Below are positions 11,664-21,850 of a stretch of 64,000 nucleotides of DNA, piece after piece. Position 1 is the first letter of the stretch; each line of letters begins with the position of its first letter. The notes below the pieces were generated by a model. That model ran no database searches. It was given only the letters and a program-made list of their open reading frames with translations, and was not told the origin of the DNA. The DNA is taken from contig JAUCEF010000007.1 in NCBI GenBank assembly GCA_033558025.1, positions 6,634,001 to 6,698,000 on the forward strand. The letters are read 5' to 3'. Origin of the DNA: Phytophthora sp. 'mugwort' (taxonomy: Eukaryota; Oomycota; Peronosporomycetes; Peronosporales; Peronosporaceae). A program made the translations under genes and the position numbers.

Positions 11664-12908
11664 GGGAAATTGGGTTTCGGGTCCGTTATTTTTAAACCAA
11701 CGTTATTTTCCCAGCCCTACCTTGTGTTGTAAACAAACTAGCAGAGCGCCGCCGCGTACGCGGTGATGGGTTTAGTTTTGGTCCCAATATATTGAAAGCC
11801 CGTCGGATCGCAGCGGAGGCGGGCAGGCTCACATAAAAATATATATTGCTAATTTTCAACTAATCGTTTAATTATATTTCCACCAATGGCCGCCTTCGGC
11901 GGAAGATTGTTTTAGCGAATGAGGGCCGCCTTCGCTGCGCTTGGCAGCCATGATATTTTAGCCAACGGCAGCCCGCATTCGCTGCGCTCGGCAGCCATTG
12001 AGTTTGCGTCTAGAATCACGTTATGACGTGACAGACGGACGGAGCGACGCTAGCGTTGACTTTTAGGATGCCATGTGTCAGGTCCAGTGCATTCAGACAC
12101 CAGTCGCGGAAACACCTGCCTGGCAAGTGGAGCGCGGGGGTTAACTGCATCTTCACGGGCAGCAACCGGATCATAAAGAACACCAGTTCAAGCAGCACTT
12201 TAGGCAGCACCTGGTGGAGGGGGAAGAGTACCTGGTACGTCATCGCGACCAATACGAGAGGTACCGGACGACAACCAGCTTCTGAGCAGTGAAATCGCAA
12301 GTAATGCGTTCATGGAGTCGCAGCTTCGCGGAATTGGAGCTCGAATGCAGGTGATTGAAGGTCTCCTGCGCGAGATTGGAGCAGGGCGCGGCGTGGAAGT
12401 AGCGGTGACGCTAGCGATGTCCAAGAAATCGAGAGGGAGGCGATGAAAGCAGCCATGGGGAGAGGAGGTAGAACAAGAGCGAGGTCGAAGAGGACGAATA
12501 TGAAAGCGAGGACATAAGCGAAGCTGAAGCGGACAACAATGCAGATGAGCAAGCGGCGAATGTGGAGGCTGCTCAAGAGAAAAACATGTCAGTGGAGAAC
12601 AAGAAGCTGCACGACCAGCCCCAAGAACTAGCGATTTGCACCGGCAGAAGCATCGGTGCGGAGAACGCGAGTTTCGCCAGCTAAGTCGCTAAACACACGT
12701 GTTTTTGTGGTCTTACAGAAATACTGTGTGGTCTCACACGGTAATGTCTGAATATACGGTTCACTTTGTAACTGGCTACACTTTGCTATCAGGGTACGTT
12801 TTATGTACGATGATTTGATTACAAAACAAGGTAGGGCTGGGTTCGTTTGAAAATAACGGACCCGATTGGCAATTATATTACAATAGCGGACCCAAAACAC
12901 AATTTCCT
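11664..12908. mobile_element. TIR-bounded non-autonomous DNA element
   Basis: The left end 11664-11732 (GGGAAATTGGGTTTCGGGTC, later CCCAGCCCTACCTTGTG) is mirrored by 12819-12908, which contains CAAGGTAGGGCTGGG and CGGACCC before AATTTCC. The right terminus holds an extra 20-odd bases flanked by two copies of CGGACCC. The interior has a GC-rich stretch with repeated GCCGCCTTCG-type motifs (11888-12000) and a basic/glutamate-rich open stretch near 12300-12650, but no transposase I recognise. Family assignment is open; target-site duplications are not clear. Confidence 0.6.
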
Positions 12909-12919
12909 CTTTATTTTTA

Positions 12920-14322
12920 GCTGCAGCTCATCTTGTATTAACCGTTATTCTTTCCTTTCTTGGTTCATTTTAGATATAAGTCTTAAAGCGACAAAAAAAA
13001 TATTATGCTTTGAAAACTAATTGCTAGTTATATATTATATAATTTGCTAGCAGCTCATATTTTTCAATAACCGCAGTGCTATTATTTTGATGTAATTTAT
13101 TAATATTCTTTTAATTTGTAAAAAAAATCGTATTATTAAAATCTAGTAGTGTTAAATATAATTGGAGTTCATTTTTAACTATATTGTAATTGGATAAGAC
13201 GTTCATAATTGTAATGAGCTATATCCATCATGCTCATTATTCGATATTACTATTATTGTAACAGTAGCGATATACTTGATTGGTTGCATATCAGGTAACG
13301 ATTAAAATAAATAAGTCAGACGTTATTTATTACTGCAATCGTGTTATGGCATCCTTACAAGCACTTATCTACACATCCCAGCGCGAGTATTCGTTTTCAG
13401 GAGCAGTATCGTCTCCAGCATCATGGGCGAGAGGCGAGGGCGCTCATGGCGCTAACAGCGCGAACAACGCTGAAGAGTCTCTCCACCATGCTCGACGTGG
13501 GAGGAACGTCTCCAGCAAAACGTACGAAGCATGCTCGGTGGCAACCTTGCGATGATTGTGTGTGCGCTCCGCAAAAAAAAAGCCGTCCGTGCTCGCCGTG
13601 GTAGGTTAAGACACGTCCGCTGGGTCACGCCTGAACGGTTCCAGCACGGCAGCTTCGGTGTCCGTTAGAGAAGTCGTCTGATAAACAAGTGCTACCAGTA
13701 TTTATTGGAGCGTATGCGTTTGGGGAAGGGTGGTTAGAAGTAGCGTGGCCGTTCCCCGCAGTTCGGGTGGATTGATACCCCCCGCCCAGCCACCATACAT
13801 CTGCTATATGTTAGATCCACTATTATTCCTGAGTAGTTGTAGGCCACATCGTATTGGCTAAACCATAGTCAATCCGCATACACCCAACCTTCTTCCGGAA
13901 ATCGCGTCCGTTCAGTCTGCATTCCCGAAGAAGCAAGGCAGCCAGGAGGACGCCTGATTCGAATTCGTCCGACCCCGTTATCTTCACCTTGGTTCGCCTT
14001 GGCCTGGTTGGTCCTGGGCCTGGATATGTTCCTCTCGTGCTGGGTGTTCTTGCTGTGGTGATGCGTGTTGTTAGCATGACCTCCAATTCCGCTTCGCTCG
14101 CTGCGATGACACGCAGTGAGAGCTCGGCTCCTGAGCCTCGTGGTACTTGCACGATTCCGAAATAGAGCTGCTGGACGCCATGCTTGATTGTGCCCAGCGC
14201 CGCCGCGCAACAGCTCGCCCGATCGCCCTGCTTCACGTAGCTCCTCCGGTGCTTCTACTTCTACTAGCCCAAACGCATGTCGTCTTTTAATAGCTCGCTT
14301 AGAGATGCTCTGGCTTCTACCC
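12920..14322. repeat. Right arm of the 1.4 kb inverted repeat
   Basis: This is the reverse complement of 1-1416 with many small differences. Its inner end lies only about 12 bases beyond the TIR element end at 12908. The minus strand contains a broken copy of the hAT-type fragment (about 13380-13620), with an A9 run at 13574 that disrupts it. A 137-codon open stretch at 13823-14236 minus has an 84-codon partner at 92-346 in the other arm; it resembles nothing I know. Confidence 0.8.
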
Positions 14323-15213
14323 TGGGGTCAAGTTGCCGAGTCACACCAGTTATGACACCAGTCCCGGCTCTTAAGGCGTCCTCTGCTGCACGTTCTGCCA
14401 CACATCCACCTACGCCGTCGTCGGCTGCTATGTCGGCTGAGCCTTTGCAAACAACTCCGAGTCCCCAAGAAGGAGACTCGAAGCGTTGATGTACTAGTTG
14501 AGTGGTCGTCTGGTGACGAAAATAGCTCCAATTCAGAAAAAAGATGCATGCCATCGTTTAAATCTCAATCAGTGCTCCTTTACAATCTGCATCATATTGA
14601 AGTACGGGGCTTACTGACGACAGCGATGAAGAGGCAGACGTTCGCGAGGGCTAAACGCTCTCACTTCCGTCGGGATGACCAGATTTCCCACTTGCATCTT
14701 CCACTGATTTTCTTCCAGCCTGACACTCGTCTACTAGCTATGCCAACCATTATGATCCTGATGGGTGCACCTTGTGACTGCGACGCCAAGTCGATGTCGT
14801 GCGTTTGATCGATGTTCATGACGAGAGCCCGCATCGTCGTTATATTGTGCATTGGAAGGGACGCCCACTTCAATTACCAGCACCACTGTCTCCTCGAGGA
14901 CAGTGGAATGGACGATTCCGGCGTATCTATCTACACCAATAACCATAATAAAAAGTCACATATTAGACGCATAAGCCCATTCGAGCATGTGCCAACGTTA
15001 CGTACGAAGAACTTGGCGAACGAATGCCGAATCTCGAGCAATGCACGAGATTCGGTCTTCAACACAATTTAGTCACAAATACGGATCGAGCGAAGTAACG
15101 GCTTCACGTAGTACCGCAATTTTGGTGCTTGTGTTAGCGTCCGCAACTGCACAGCTGCTGTACTTCGTCGAGCACCTCGTCGTAGGGCCACAGGCAATCG
15201 AGTACAGCCAAGT
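14323..15213. other. Repeat-like sequence, no gene supported
   Basis: On the plus strand, near 14810-15030, a frame with several breaks reads through HDESPHRRYIVHWKGRP and later RRISPFEHVPTL. The style is that of a dead transposon protein, but I cannot name the family. Confidence 0.35.
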
Positions 15214-16087
15214 TCAGTCGGTGAATTGTATAGCCAACGAGCGGCACGACCAGTAGAATATCAAGCCGCTTGTTGACCGCACAGTTATCATCAGGCACCT
15301 AGAGGTGGACTTAACGTAAAACGGTAAGAATTGGTTGATTGCCGTCAGATGACCTTTAGCGTTCAGCTGGTCATCGGGCTTGTCCATTACCGGGGATAGA
15401 GACAAAAGCGGGTACTCTGGGCCGTCGTCTTCTGTGTATTCGCCGTACACAGCCATGTAAGGCTCCATTCCGTATGTACAGCAGTCGATGACCAGGCCGA
15501 AACGTTCTGGCATCTTTAACCGTTTGTTGTTTCACCGCCTTCGTGATGACCTCCATCATGGCGGTCAGTGTGGACACGGAGATGTGATTTAGTTTCGTGT
15601 ACCTAATCAACAGACTCTTAATTACTAATGGCGCATGAGTCCAAAGTAAAATCGAAAACACTTACAGTCGGGTTTCCTTGGACTGGCAGAAGGAAAGCGC
15701 CTGAGTACCTTTGACGACCTACCGCACCTAGGTATAACGGTTTGAAATCTTCTGGCTCACCCACGGAAACAGCGTCCCCATCGCGGCGACGCTGGTATTT
15801 CGCAGGTCGGTCTCGAACTGCGGGTGCGCCGACCGAACGTGCGATACCAGGTTGGTAGTCCGTCCCTTGGACGTGTGCTTGCGGCACTTGCCGTAGGACT
15901 TGCACCAGTAGTACCCCGTTTGCTCTCTTTCCTTGTCCAGGAAGGGCTTAAAGTAGAAGCCCGAATTTGCGTCATCGAGAGGTGGGCCTTGGACAGCAGT
16001 GAGGAGGTTGCCGGTCACCATGGAGGAGAGAGGGTTTTGAGGGGCTGCAGGACTGCTACTTGTTCGAAAGTGAATTGTTGCGTTCAA
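15214..16087 (-). pseudogene. hAT transposase relic with BED zinc finger
   Basis: The minus strand begins near 16087 and reads a BED-type finger: C-K-S-Y-G-K-C about 17 residues before SHVRSAHPQFE, giving two Cys and two His. After frame changes near 15730 and 15560 it continues with LLIRYTKLNHISVSTL and then FGLVIDCCTYGMEPYMAVY, which fits the conserved start of the hAT catalytic domain (usually D-G-W). The motif here reads D-C-C, so a conserved tryptophan is lost. The RNase H-like remainder and the C-terminal dimerisation domain are absent. Its start lies about 180 bases from the 3' end of the EGF gene. Confidence 0.65.
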
Positions 16088-16270
16088 TTTGATAGGCTGG
16101 CACTGGATGAATGGCTACAACAGACTCGTTGAGTTAATTGGAGCATCCGAATTTAAAATCAATACATAACGTTCGGGTGAAACTAGGATCGGGCCGAAAA
16201 TAAAGCATTTGTTCCGAGAGTACACGCATATTTTCGGACTTTTTTTTATTTGGAGCACCCCTGGCTATGA

Positions 16271-19108
16271 CTATAGCTCACCGTGCGTCATGAAGGCATC
16301 TACAACGCCACAGTCGTCTAGTACGCCAAAGTCTCCTAGTGCATTGCTGCTGGCATGGTACATGGAGCAAACGCATGTCCCTGTGTCTTCATCTGCAACA
16401 ACACATTTGGTCAGTCTAATTTGAATTGAACAAGTGCTAGATCTATGATCTGCAACAACATACCGCATCGTCCGCGATTGTTGCAAACGGCGTCTTCTTT
16501 AGTGCCCTGAGTAGTCTGGACGATATTAGTGGTCACAGCTGCCATGGAGTGCGTCAGATCCGTTGAAGAGATGCTGAGCAGCGGTAGGTCTCCCGATGGA
16601 GAGTAAAATGTCACCGTCATCACTAAACCACAACGATAAACAAGTACGCGTTGGGTCAGTTAAGCCGCCAAAAAATCTTCTCTAACAAGTTTTTTTAGTT
16701 TTAAATACCATTGCCACCACTTGAACAAGCAGAATTGCCGGTTGCGAAGGAGATATTAACACTTGTTATTCTGTGCAAAAAAAAACATCCAAAACGCGAG
16801 AGTATTAGTGTAAGAATATGTTTGCAGTCTGCGTAAACTTACGTGAGAAGACGCTCGAGCGTAGACTTCACTGTCGCAAGTGATGCTGAGAACGGGATAG
16901 GTAACGTGGTTTCTCCTCGGAACGAGAGCGTGAATGTTCCTCCATCTGCAGAGCAGCTCACGGTCTGCACTTCGTCGACCTGATTGGATGTCCAGGGATC
17001 GTCCCCATTAGGGCACGGAACTGTTAAAGGTGGTTAGCATTAGTACTAATGTCGAAGGCAAGTCGCGCCACTTACTTTTGGAGCAACTGTAGCCTAAATA
17101 GCGCACGTTCTTTCCGCGATCGAGCGGCACCTTGTCGCAATAGCAGCCCTGAACCATGTCTGCATCCCATGTCGACAATGCGTTGCGGTCGGATCCGTAC
17201 ACGAAACCAGCAGCAGCGAAGGAAGCGGTGGGAGTGAGCGCTGCTAACTCTCGAAGTGTCCGACAAGTGCCTCGATTGTTGCAAACGGCCCCATTATTGG
17301 CTGGACAAGACACTTTAGCCCACGTTAGACGACGATCCGGATAAAATGACGAGCTGGGCAGCGAAAATTGCCTACTTCTATTACATGCAGCTCCCTCAAA
17401 GCCGGGGAGACATCTGCAGGTGCCTGCACTATTGCAGAGACCCTACACAAATGCAAATGTCTGTTGGTCTTCAGTGCAAAAAGACAATAAAAAAGGTGAA
17501 ATTTCGTACCGCATTCGAGCACTGAACAATCGAATTGTGAGCGACGTCGTTTGTTGCTGCTTCTTCCACCCACGCACGTCCTGTAGGGCATTGAAGCTGC
17601 GAACAATCGTAGCCTCCAAATCCCTCGTCGCACAAACATCGATAAAGCGGTGCTCCCAGACATCTTCCGTGATTGTAGCAGCGCGTTATCGACCCGGAAA
17701 TCCCTGATCAAATACGACGGAGCTGATTAGTGATAAGAAGAAGTTGTGCTTTGGGTATCTTCTCGACATCTGGCTTACCTGCGCAGGTTGTCAAGCCGCT
17801 ACCGCTGAAATATCCGCAGTCCAGGACGTTCCCCGAGGCGCCCAATCCTGCTCGGAAACAATCGTCTTTTAGTATCTCATAGTGTTATGAAGCTGCAGCT
17901 CAAGAACGCACCATCACTGGGACCAAAGCCTATTGCACACGCACAAAGACCGATAAGAGTGTTGCAAGCTCCTCTACCCGAGCATTCTAGCCACTATTCA
18001 CCACGTATTCAAATGCGCCCAGTTAGCTAAAAATCAATCGCCCTGTTTCAACGGAATCAGCTCATAATCAGACTGCCGCTTGCACCTCTTTGGTCCCTTG
18101 TATTGTCAGCGGTGGAGTGGCTCCATACGCCGCTTGTGTCCCATCTGCGAGGAATACAGCACAACCAAGTTAAATCTACGACTTCCAAATCCTCCTTCGG
18201 TCTTTGTATGTACCTGTTTCCACTGTAAGTGAGCTAATACCTCCTGAAAACGATGAAGTCGCAACAAGTGCCGGCACGTCGCCATGTTCATACGTAAAAG
18301 TGATCAAGGCAGATACACCGTCTGAGTCACACAAAGTCGTTCCGCCATTTAACGTGACGGAAACTCCACGAATTGTGATCAAATCTTCCAGTGCAGCCTT
18401 TAGCGTTACGGCCGTGTCCACACTCCCATCTAGTGGGCGACTGGTTTCTCCACGAAAACTCAGCGTAAACGTCCCCGTGCAGCCGTCGCAGAGACAGGAA
18501 ACGGACTGCACCTCATCGACTTGGCCAGTCGAGATGGGGTCATCACCGTACGGACATTGTCGTAGCGAGCAATCTGCGCCTGTGTAGCCATGATCACACA
18601 CGCAGCCGTAGATCCGGTCAGCGTCCCAAGGGGTTTCATATGTGGCCGAGTAGATCAAATTGTAGTCGTTCTTGGTGGCTGCCATCGCTCTCATGGACAT
18701 ACATTTGCCGTGGTCATTGCAGTTCGTGCGGCATAATTGCAATCTCTCACAAGCAGAGCCTGCGAATCCCTCCTCGCATTCACACTTGCCATTGCCACGA
18801 TTACACAAGCCTCGATTGGAGCATTCTTGAGGAACTGAGCGGGCCGAGTCTTGGCCTGTAGCAAAGTCGACCCAGGGAGCTCCTATCGGACAGGCTCGCC
18901 AGTTGCAGTCGTAGCCAGTATATCCCGGGAAGCACGTGCATCTAGGAACCAGAAGTAAGCAGCAAGTAATGAATTGAACGCACTTCTGCCGGGTCACTCA
19001 CATGTTGTCGCTGCCGCAGGTGCCGTGGCGGTTGCAGTTGGACGGACACGCGCCTTGACTTACAGTCAGGAAGTAGCAGTAAAGTGCCAATACCACGAGC
19101 ACCGCCAT
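16271..19108 (-). CDS. Secreted EGF-repeat protein, 11 exons, 3' truncated?
   Basis: Exons: 19108-19002, 18941-18214, 18144-18086, 17993-17912, 17847-17779, 17703-17510, 17442-17076, 17020-16843, 16770-16709, 16622-16464, 16392-16271. All introns are GT-AG and 55-92 nt; the sum is 2127 nt (708 residues). Residues 1-19 form a signal peptide ending VSQG before ACPSNCNRHGTCGS. EGF-type modules follow (CTCFPGYTGYDC, CECEEGFAGSACE, CVCDHGYTGADC, CLCDEGFGGYDC, CRCLPGFEGAAC). Two larger modules share QVDEVQxVSC, GTFTLSFRGET and GTKE, near residues 175-310 and 535-690. It is a predicted cell-surface or extracellular adhesion-type protein. The last codons could instead be a splice donor (CACG then GTGAGC), so the 3' end may be missing. 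Adjacent hAT debris suggests loss by insertion. Confidence 0.8.
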
Positions 19109-19878
19109 TGATCACACCGTCCTACCAGCAAAATTGGTGGCACTCCGACTGGTCGAGCGACGATTCAGCCCCCTCGCGCTGCGATCTCCGCAGCAAGCGT
19201 CCTACACTTGATTACTACAATAACGACCGTTCTTGGAGTTAACTCGCGTCCATTGGTCGGGCTATTGGTCAAGAATTGTCTGCGCTCAAGTAGCTTTGGC
19301 CGCCTCCGCACTGGGCAATCACCAGCAAGTCACAAAATACGGAGCAAACGTCAAGTTTGTATGCGCGCGCAGTGCAACTGCAATCACTCATCGTCTGTGA
19401 GAGGCACGTCACTCTATCACCCTTTGAGGACGCTCGTGTGGACGGTTTTATATTTACAGTGCGCCTTCAACTTGTCCTAGAAACGCGTCGTTTTTTATCT
19501 TGGCAAATGTATGCGGCGACAAAGATACTTTCACTGTGTTGTCAACGACGACGTTGGTGGAAGTCAGCACGAGTATCTAGCGATGAACCCCGTGCCGCGC
19601 GACGTGTGGACACGAACGACGCCCCGTGAAAGCCAAGTGTACTCGTCTACGCGCTGCCAGCCTTTGCTTGCTCACTTTTGTCACAGTTTAACGCTGTTCG
19701 ACCGATGCGGAAGCATCTGACCAATCACAGTGGTCAAATGTATATTTCAGCCAATCGCAACACGTGTATCTGGCTTGGCTCGTTTTCCGCCGCAAGTTTG
19801 TACCGGCGGTCTCACTTCGCATTTTGCCGTCTTGGACGTCAGTCGCCTCGATCCTCACGATCATCACTCCTGTTTAGC
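19109..19878. other. Divergent promoter region of EGF gene and GPD2
   Basis: The two flanking genes are head to head. A continuous reading frame joins 19678 to the dehydrogenase, but the core promoter at 19812-19826 lies inside it, so I do not include it in the protein. Upstream of the EGF gene, CCACCAATTTTGC (minus) resembles a flanking promoter element. Confidence 0.55.
19812..19826 (+). promoter_or_regulatory. Oomycete Inr+FPR core promoter
   Basis: TCACTTCGCATTTTG fits the oomycete initiator plus flanking promoter region pattern (YCAYTYY followed by MWTTT) at every position. It lies 52 bases before the ATG at 19879, a normal distance in oomycetes. Confidence 0.7.
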
Positions 19879-21726
19879 ATGGCATCCTTCGCGTTCCGTC
19901 GGGCGTCTAAGCGCGTAGCGCTCTTGGGCGCGGGTGTCGTCGGCGTGTCGGGCCTCTCGGGTGCCGCCATCGTGTCGGCCAAGGAGCCGCAGCGCCTCGT
20001 GGCGCCCATCAAGTGCGAAGATGGCTCGACCATCATTCCGTACGAGACGCCGTCGCGCGCAGCGCAGCTGGAGCGCCTCAAGAAGGAGCACTTTGACGTG
20101 CTAGTGATCGGCGGAGGCGCCACAGGCTCCGGCTGCGCGCTGGACGCGGCCACCCGCGGCCTCAACACGGCCGTCGTGGAGGCCAGCGACTTCGCAGCGG
20201 GCACGTCGGGTCGCTCTACGAAGCTTATTCACGGCGGCATCCGCTATCTGGAGACGGCTTTCATGAAACTGGACTACGCGGCCTTCAAGCTGGTGAACGA
20301 GGCGCTGGAAGAGCGTTCCTTCTTCCTCTCAGCGGCTCCCTACATGAACCGACCGCTGCCTATCATGATCCCCATCTACAAGTGGTGGGAAGTGCCTTAC
20401 ATGTGGGTGGGCGCCAAGGCCTACGATGTGGTGGCTGGCAGCAAGCGCTTTGTGCCCGGTAGCTACTACATAAATGCTGAAGAGGCCATGTTCCAGTTCC
20501 CCATGCTCCGCAAAGAAGGTCTTAAGGGCGCCATCGTCTACTACGACGGACAGATGAACGACACCCGCATGAACGTGTCCATCGCTCTGACAGCCACCCA
20601 GAACGGCGCTACTGTCGCCAACTACGTCAAGGTGCTGCATCTGATCAAGGACGACGAGGGAAAAGTGCGTGGCGCTCACGTCAAGGACACTTTGACCGGC
20701 GAGGAGTGGGACGTCAAGGCTCACGCCGTCGTCAATGCCACAGGTCCGTTTACGGACGCCATTCGTCAGATGGACGACCCCAAGAAGGACAAGATCTGTG
20801 TACCCGCCGCTGGAGTGCACACTGTGCTTCCCGACCACTTCAGTCCCAACCGCATGGGACTGATTGTGCCCAAGACGAGTGACGGTCGTGTGTTGTTCTT
20901 CTTGCCGTGGGAGAATGGAACTCTTGCTGGTACGACCGACTCCCAGTCCGAAATCACCATGTTACCGTCGCCCACGAAGGAGGAGGTGGATTTTATCATC
21001 GATGAGGCCAACCGCTACCTCGCCAAGGACGTCACGCGCAACGACATCAAGTCGGCCTGGTCGGGTATCCGTCCGCTGGTCAAGGACCCGCGTCACGCTG
21101 GTGGCTCGACGGCTAAAATCTCACGCGAACACGTCGTGGAGGTGTCGGAATCGAACATGGTGACGATTGCAGGCGGCAAGTGGACCACATACCGTCGCAT
21201 GGCTCAAGATGCGATCGACAAGCTGGTAGAGACTGTACCGGAAATTAAGACCAAGGCTTCGCCCTGTAAGACCAAGGACGTGGGTATCATCGGTGCTGAC
21301 CGCATTGGCGAGGTATGCAACAAGAAGTTCGACAATATCACGGTCACTCTGCGTGAGAATTACAACCTGGACAAGGACGTCGCCGAACACCTGATGCGCA
21401 ACTACGGCACGCGTGCTCTGCAGGTCGCTGAGATCGAGCAGAACGGCTTCCTGGACCGCAAGCGCAGTGACCACCCGCGTCGTCTCCACCCGAAGTATCC
21501 GTACCTGGAAGCTGAGGTTGTGTTTGCTGTCCGACAGGAGTACGCCCAGAAGGCGACTGATATCCTGGGTCGCCGGATGCGTCTCGCCTTTATTGACAGC
21601 GGGGTGGGCATGGAGCTGATGCCACGTGTGGTGCACATGATGGGGGAGCTACACGGCTGGTCGAAGGCCCGCAAGGAGCAGGAGCTCGCCGAGTGCAAAG
21701 AATACCTGGAGACCATGCACAACTAA
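19879..21726 (+). CDS. FAD-dependent glycerol-3-phosphate dehydrogenase, mitochondrial
   Basis: This 615-residue single-exon protein oxidises glycerol 3-phosphate to dihydroxyacetone phosphate and passes electrons to ubiquinone at the outer face of the inner mitochondrial membrane. The N-terminus (MASFAFRRASKRVALLGAGV) looks like a transit peptide with one membrane stretch. The FAD-binding loop is VLVIGGGATGSGCALDA at about residues 75-91, followed by RSTKLIHGGIRYLE, a GlpD/GUT2 family signature. The C-terminal DAO domain includes EVVFAVRQEYAQKATDIL. The EF-hands of animal GPD2 are absent, as in fungal GUT2. I chose the ATG at 19879 because the core promoter lies just upstream. G+C rich third positions fit a well-expressed gene. 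Confidence 0.93.
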   Translation: MASFAFRRASKRVALLGAGVVGVSGLSGAAIVSAKEPQRLVAPIKCEDGSTIIPYETPSRAAQLERLKKEHFDVLVIGGGATGSGCALDAATRGLNTAVVEASDFAAGTSGRSTKLIHGGIRYLETAFMKLDYAAFKLVNEALEERSFFLSAAPYMNRPLPIMIPIYKWWEVPYMWVGAKAYDVVAGSKRFVPGSYYINAEEAMFQFPMLRKEGLKGAIVYYDGQMNDTRMNVSIALTATQNGATVANYVKVLHLIKDDEGKVRGAHVKDTLTGEEWDVKAHAVVNATGPFTDAIRQMDDPKKDKICVPAAGVHTVLPDHFSPNRMGLIVPKTSDGRVLFFLPWENGTLAGTTDSQSEITMLPSPTKEEVDFIIDEANRYLAKDVTRNDIKSAWSGIRPLVKDPRHAGGSTAKISREHVVEVSESNMVTIAGGKWTTYRRMAQDAIDKLVETVPEIKTKASPCKTKDVGIIGADRIGEVCNKKFDNITVTLRENYNLDKDVAEHLMRNYGTRALQVAEIEQNGFLDRKRSDHPRRLHPKYPYLEAEVVFAVRQEYAQKATDILGRRMRLAFIDSGVGMELMPRVVHMMGELHGWSKARKEQELAECKEYLETMHN

Positions 21727-21850
21727 GTATTCCTCGTCGCTAGCAAGCTGGAGCCGTTGTTACAGAGTTGTCAAAAGGAGGACAGCAAGAATAAGCAGCA
21801 TTGGTGCGTAACACGACGTGTAGATCATCTTCATTCTGCTTAGCTGCTAA
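21727..21850. other. Short convergent intergenic spacer
   Basis: Only 124 bases separate the stop codons of the dehydrogenase and the minus-strand giant gene. No terminator-like hairpin is obvious. Confidence 0.5.

Noticed and set aside
13823..14236. 137-codon minus frame in the inverted arm as a gene
   Set aside because: Its mirror copy in the other arm is interrupted and the composition is typical of repeats.
19678..19878. N-terminal extension of the glycerol-3-phosphate dehydrogenase
   Set aside because: The oomycete core promoter lies within it and the extension has no conserved features.
20329..20838. Antisense open frames inside the dehydrogenase
   Set aside because: They are shadows of a codon-biased gene.
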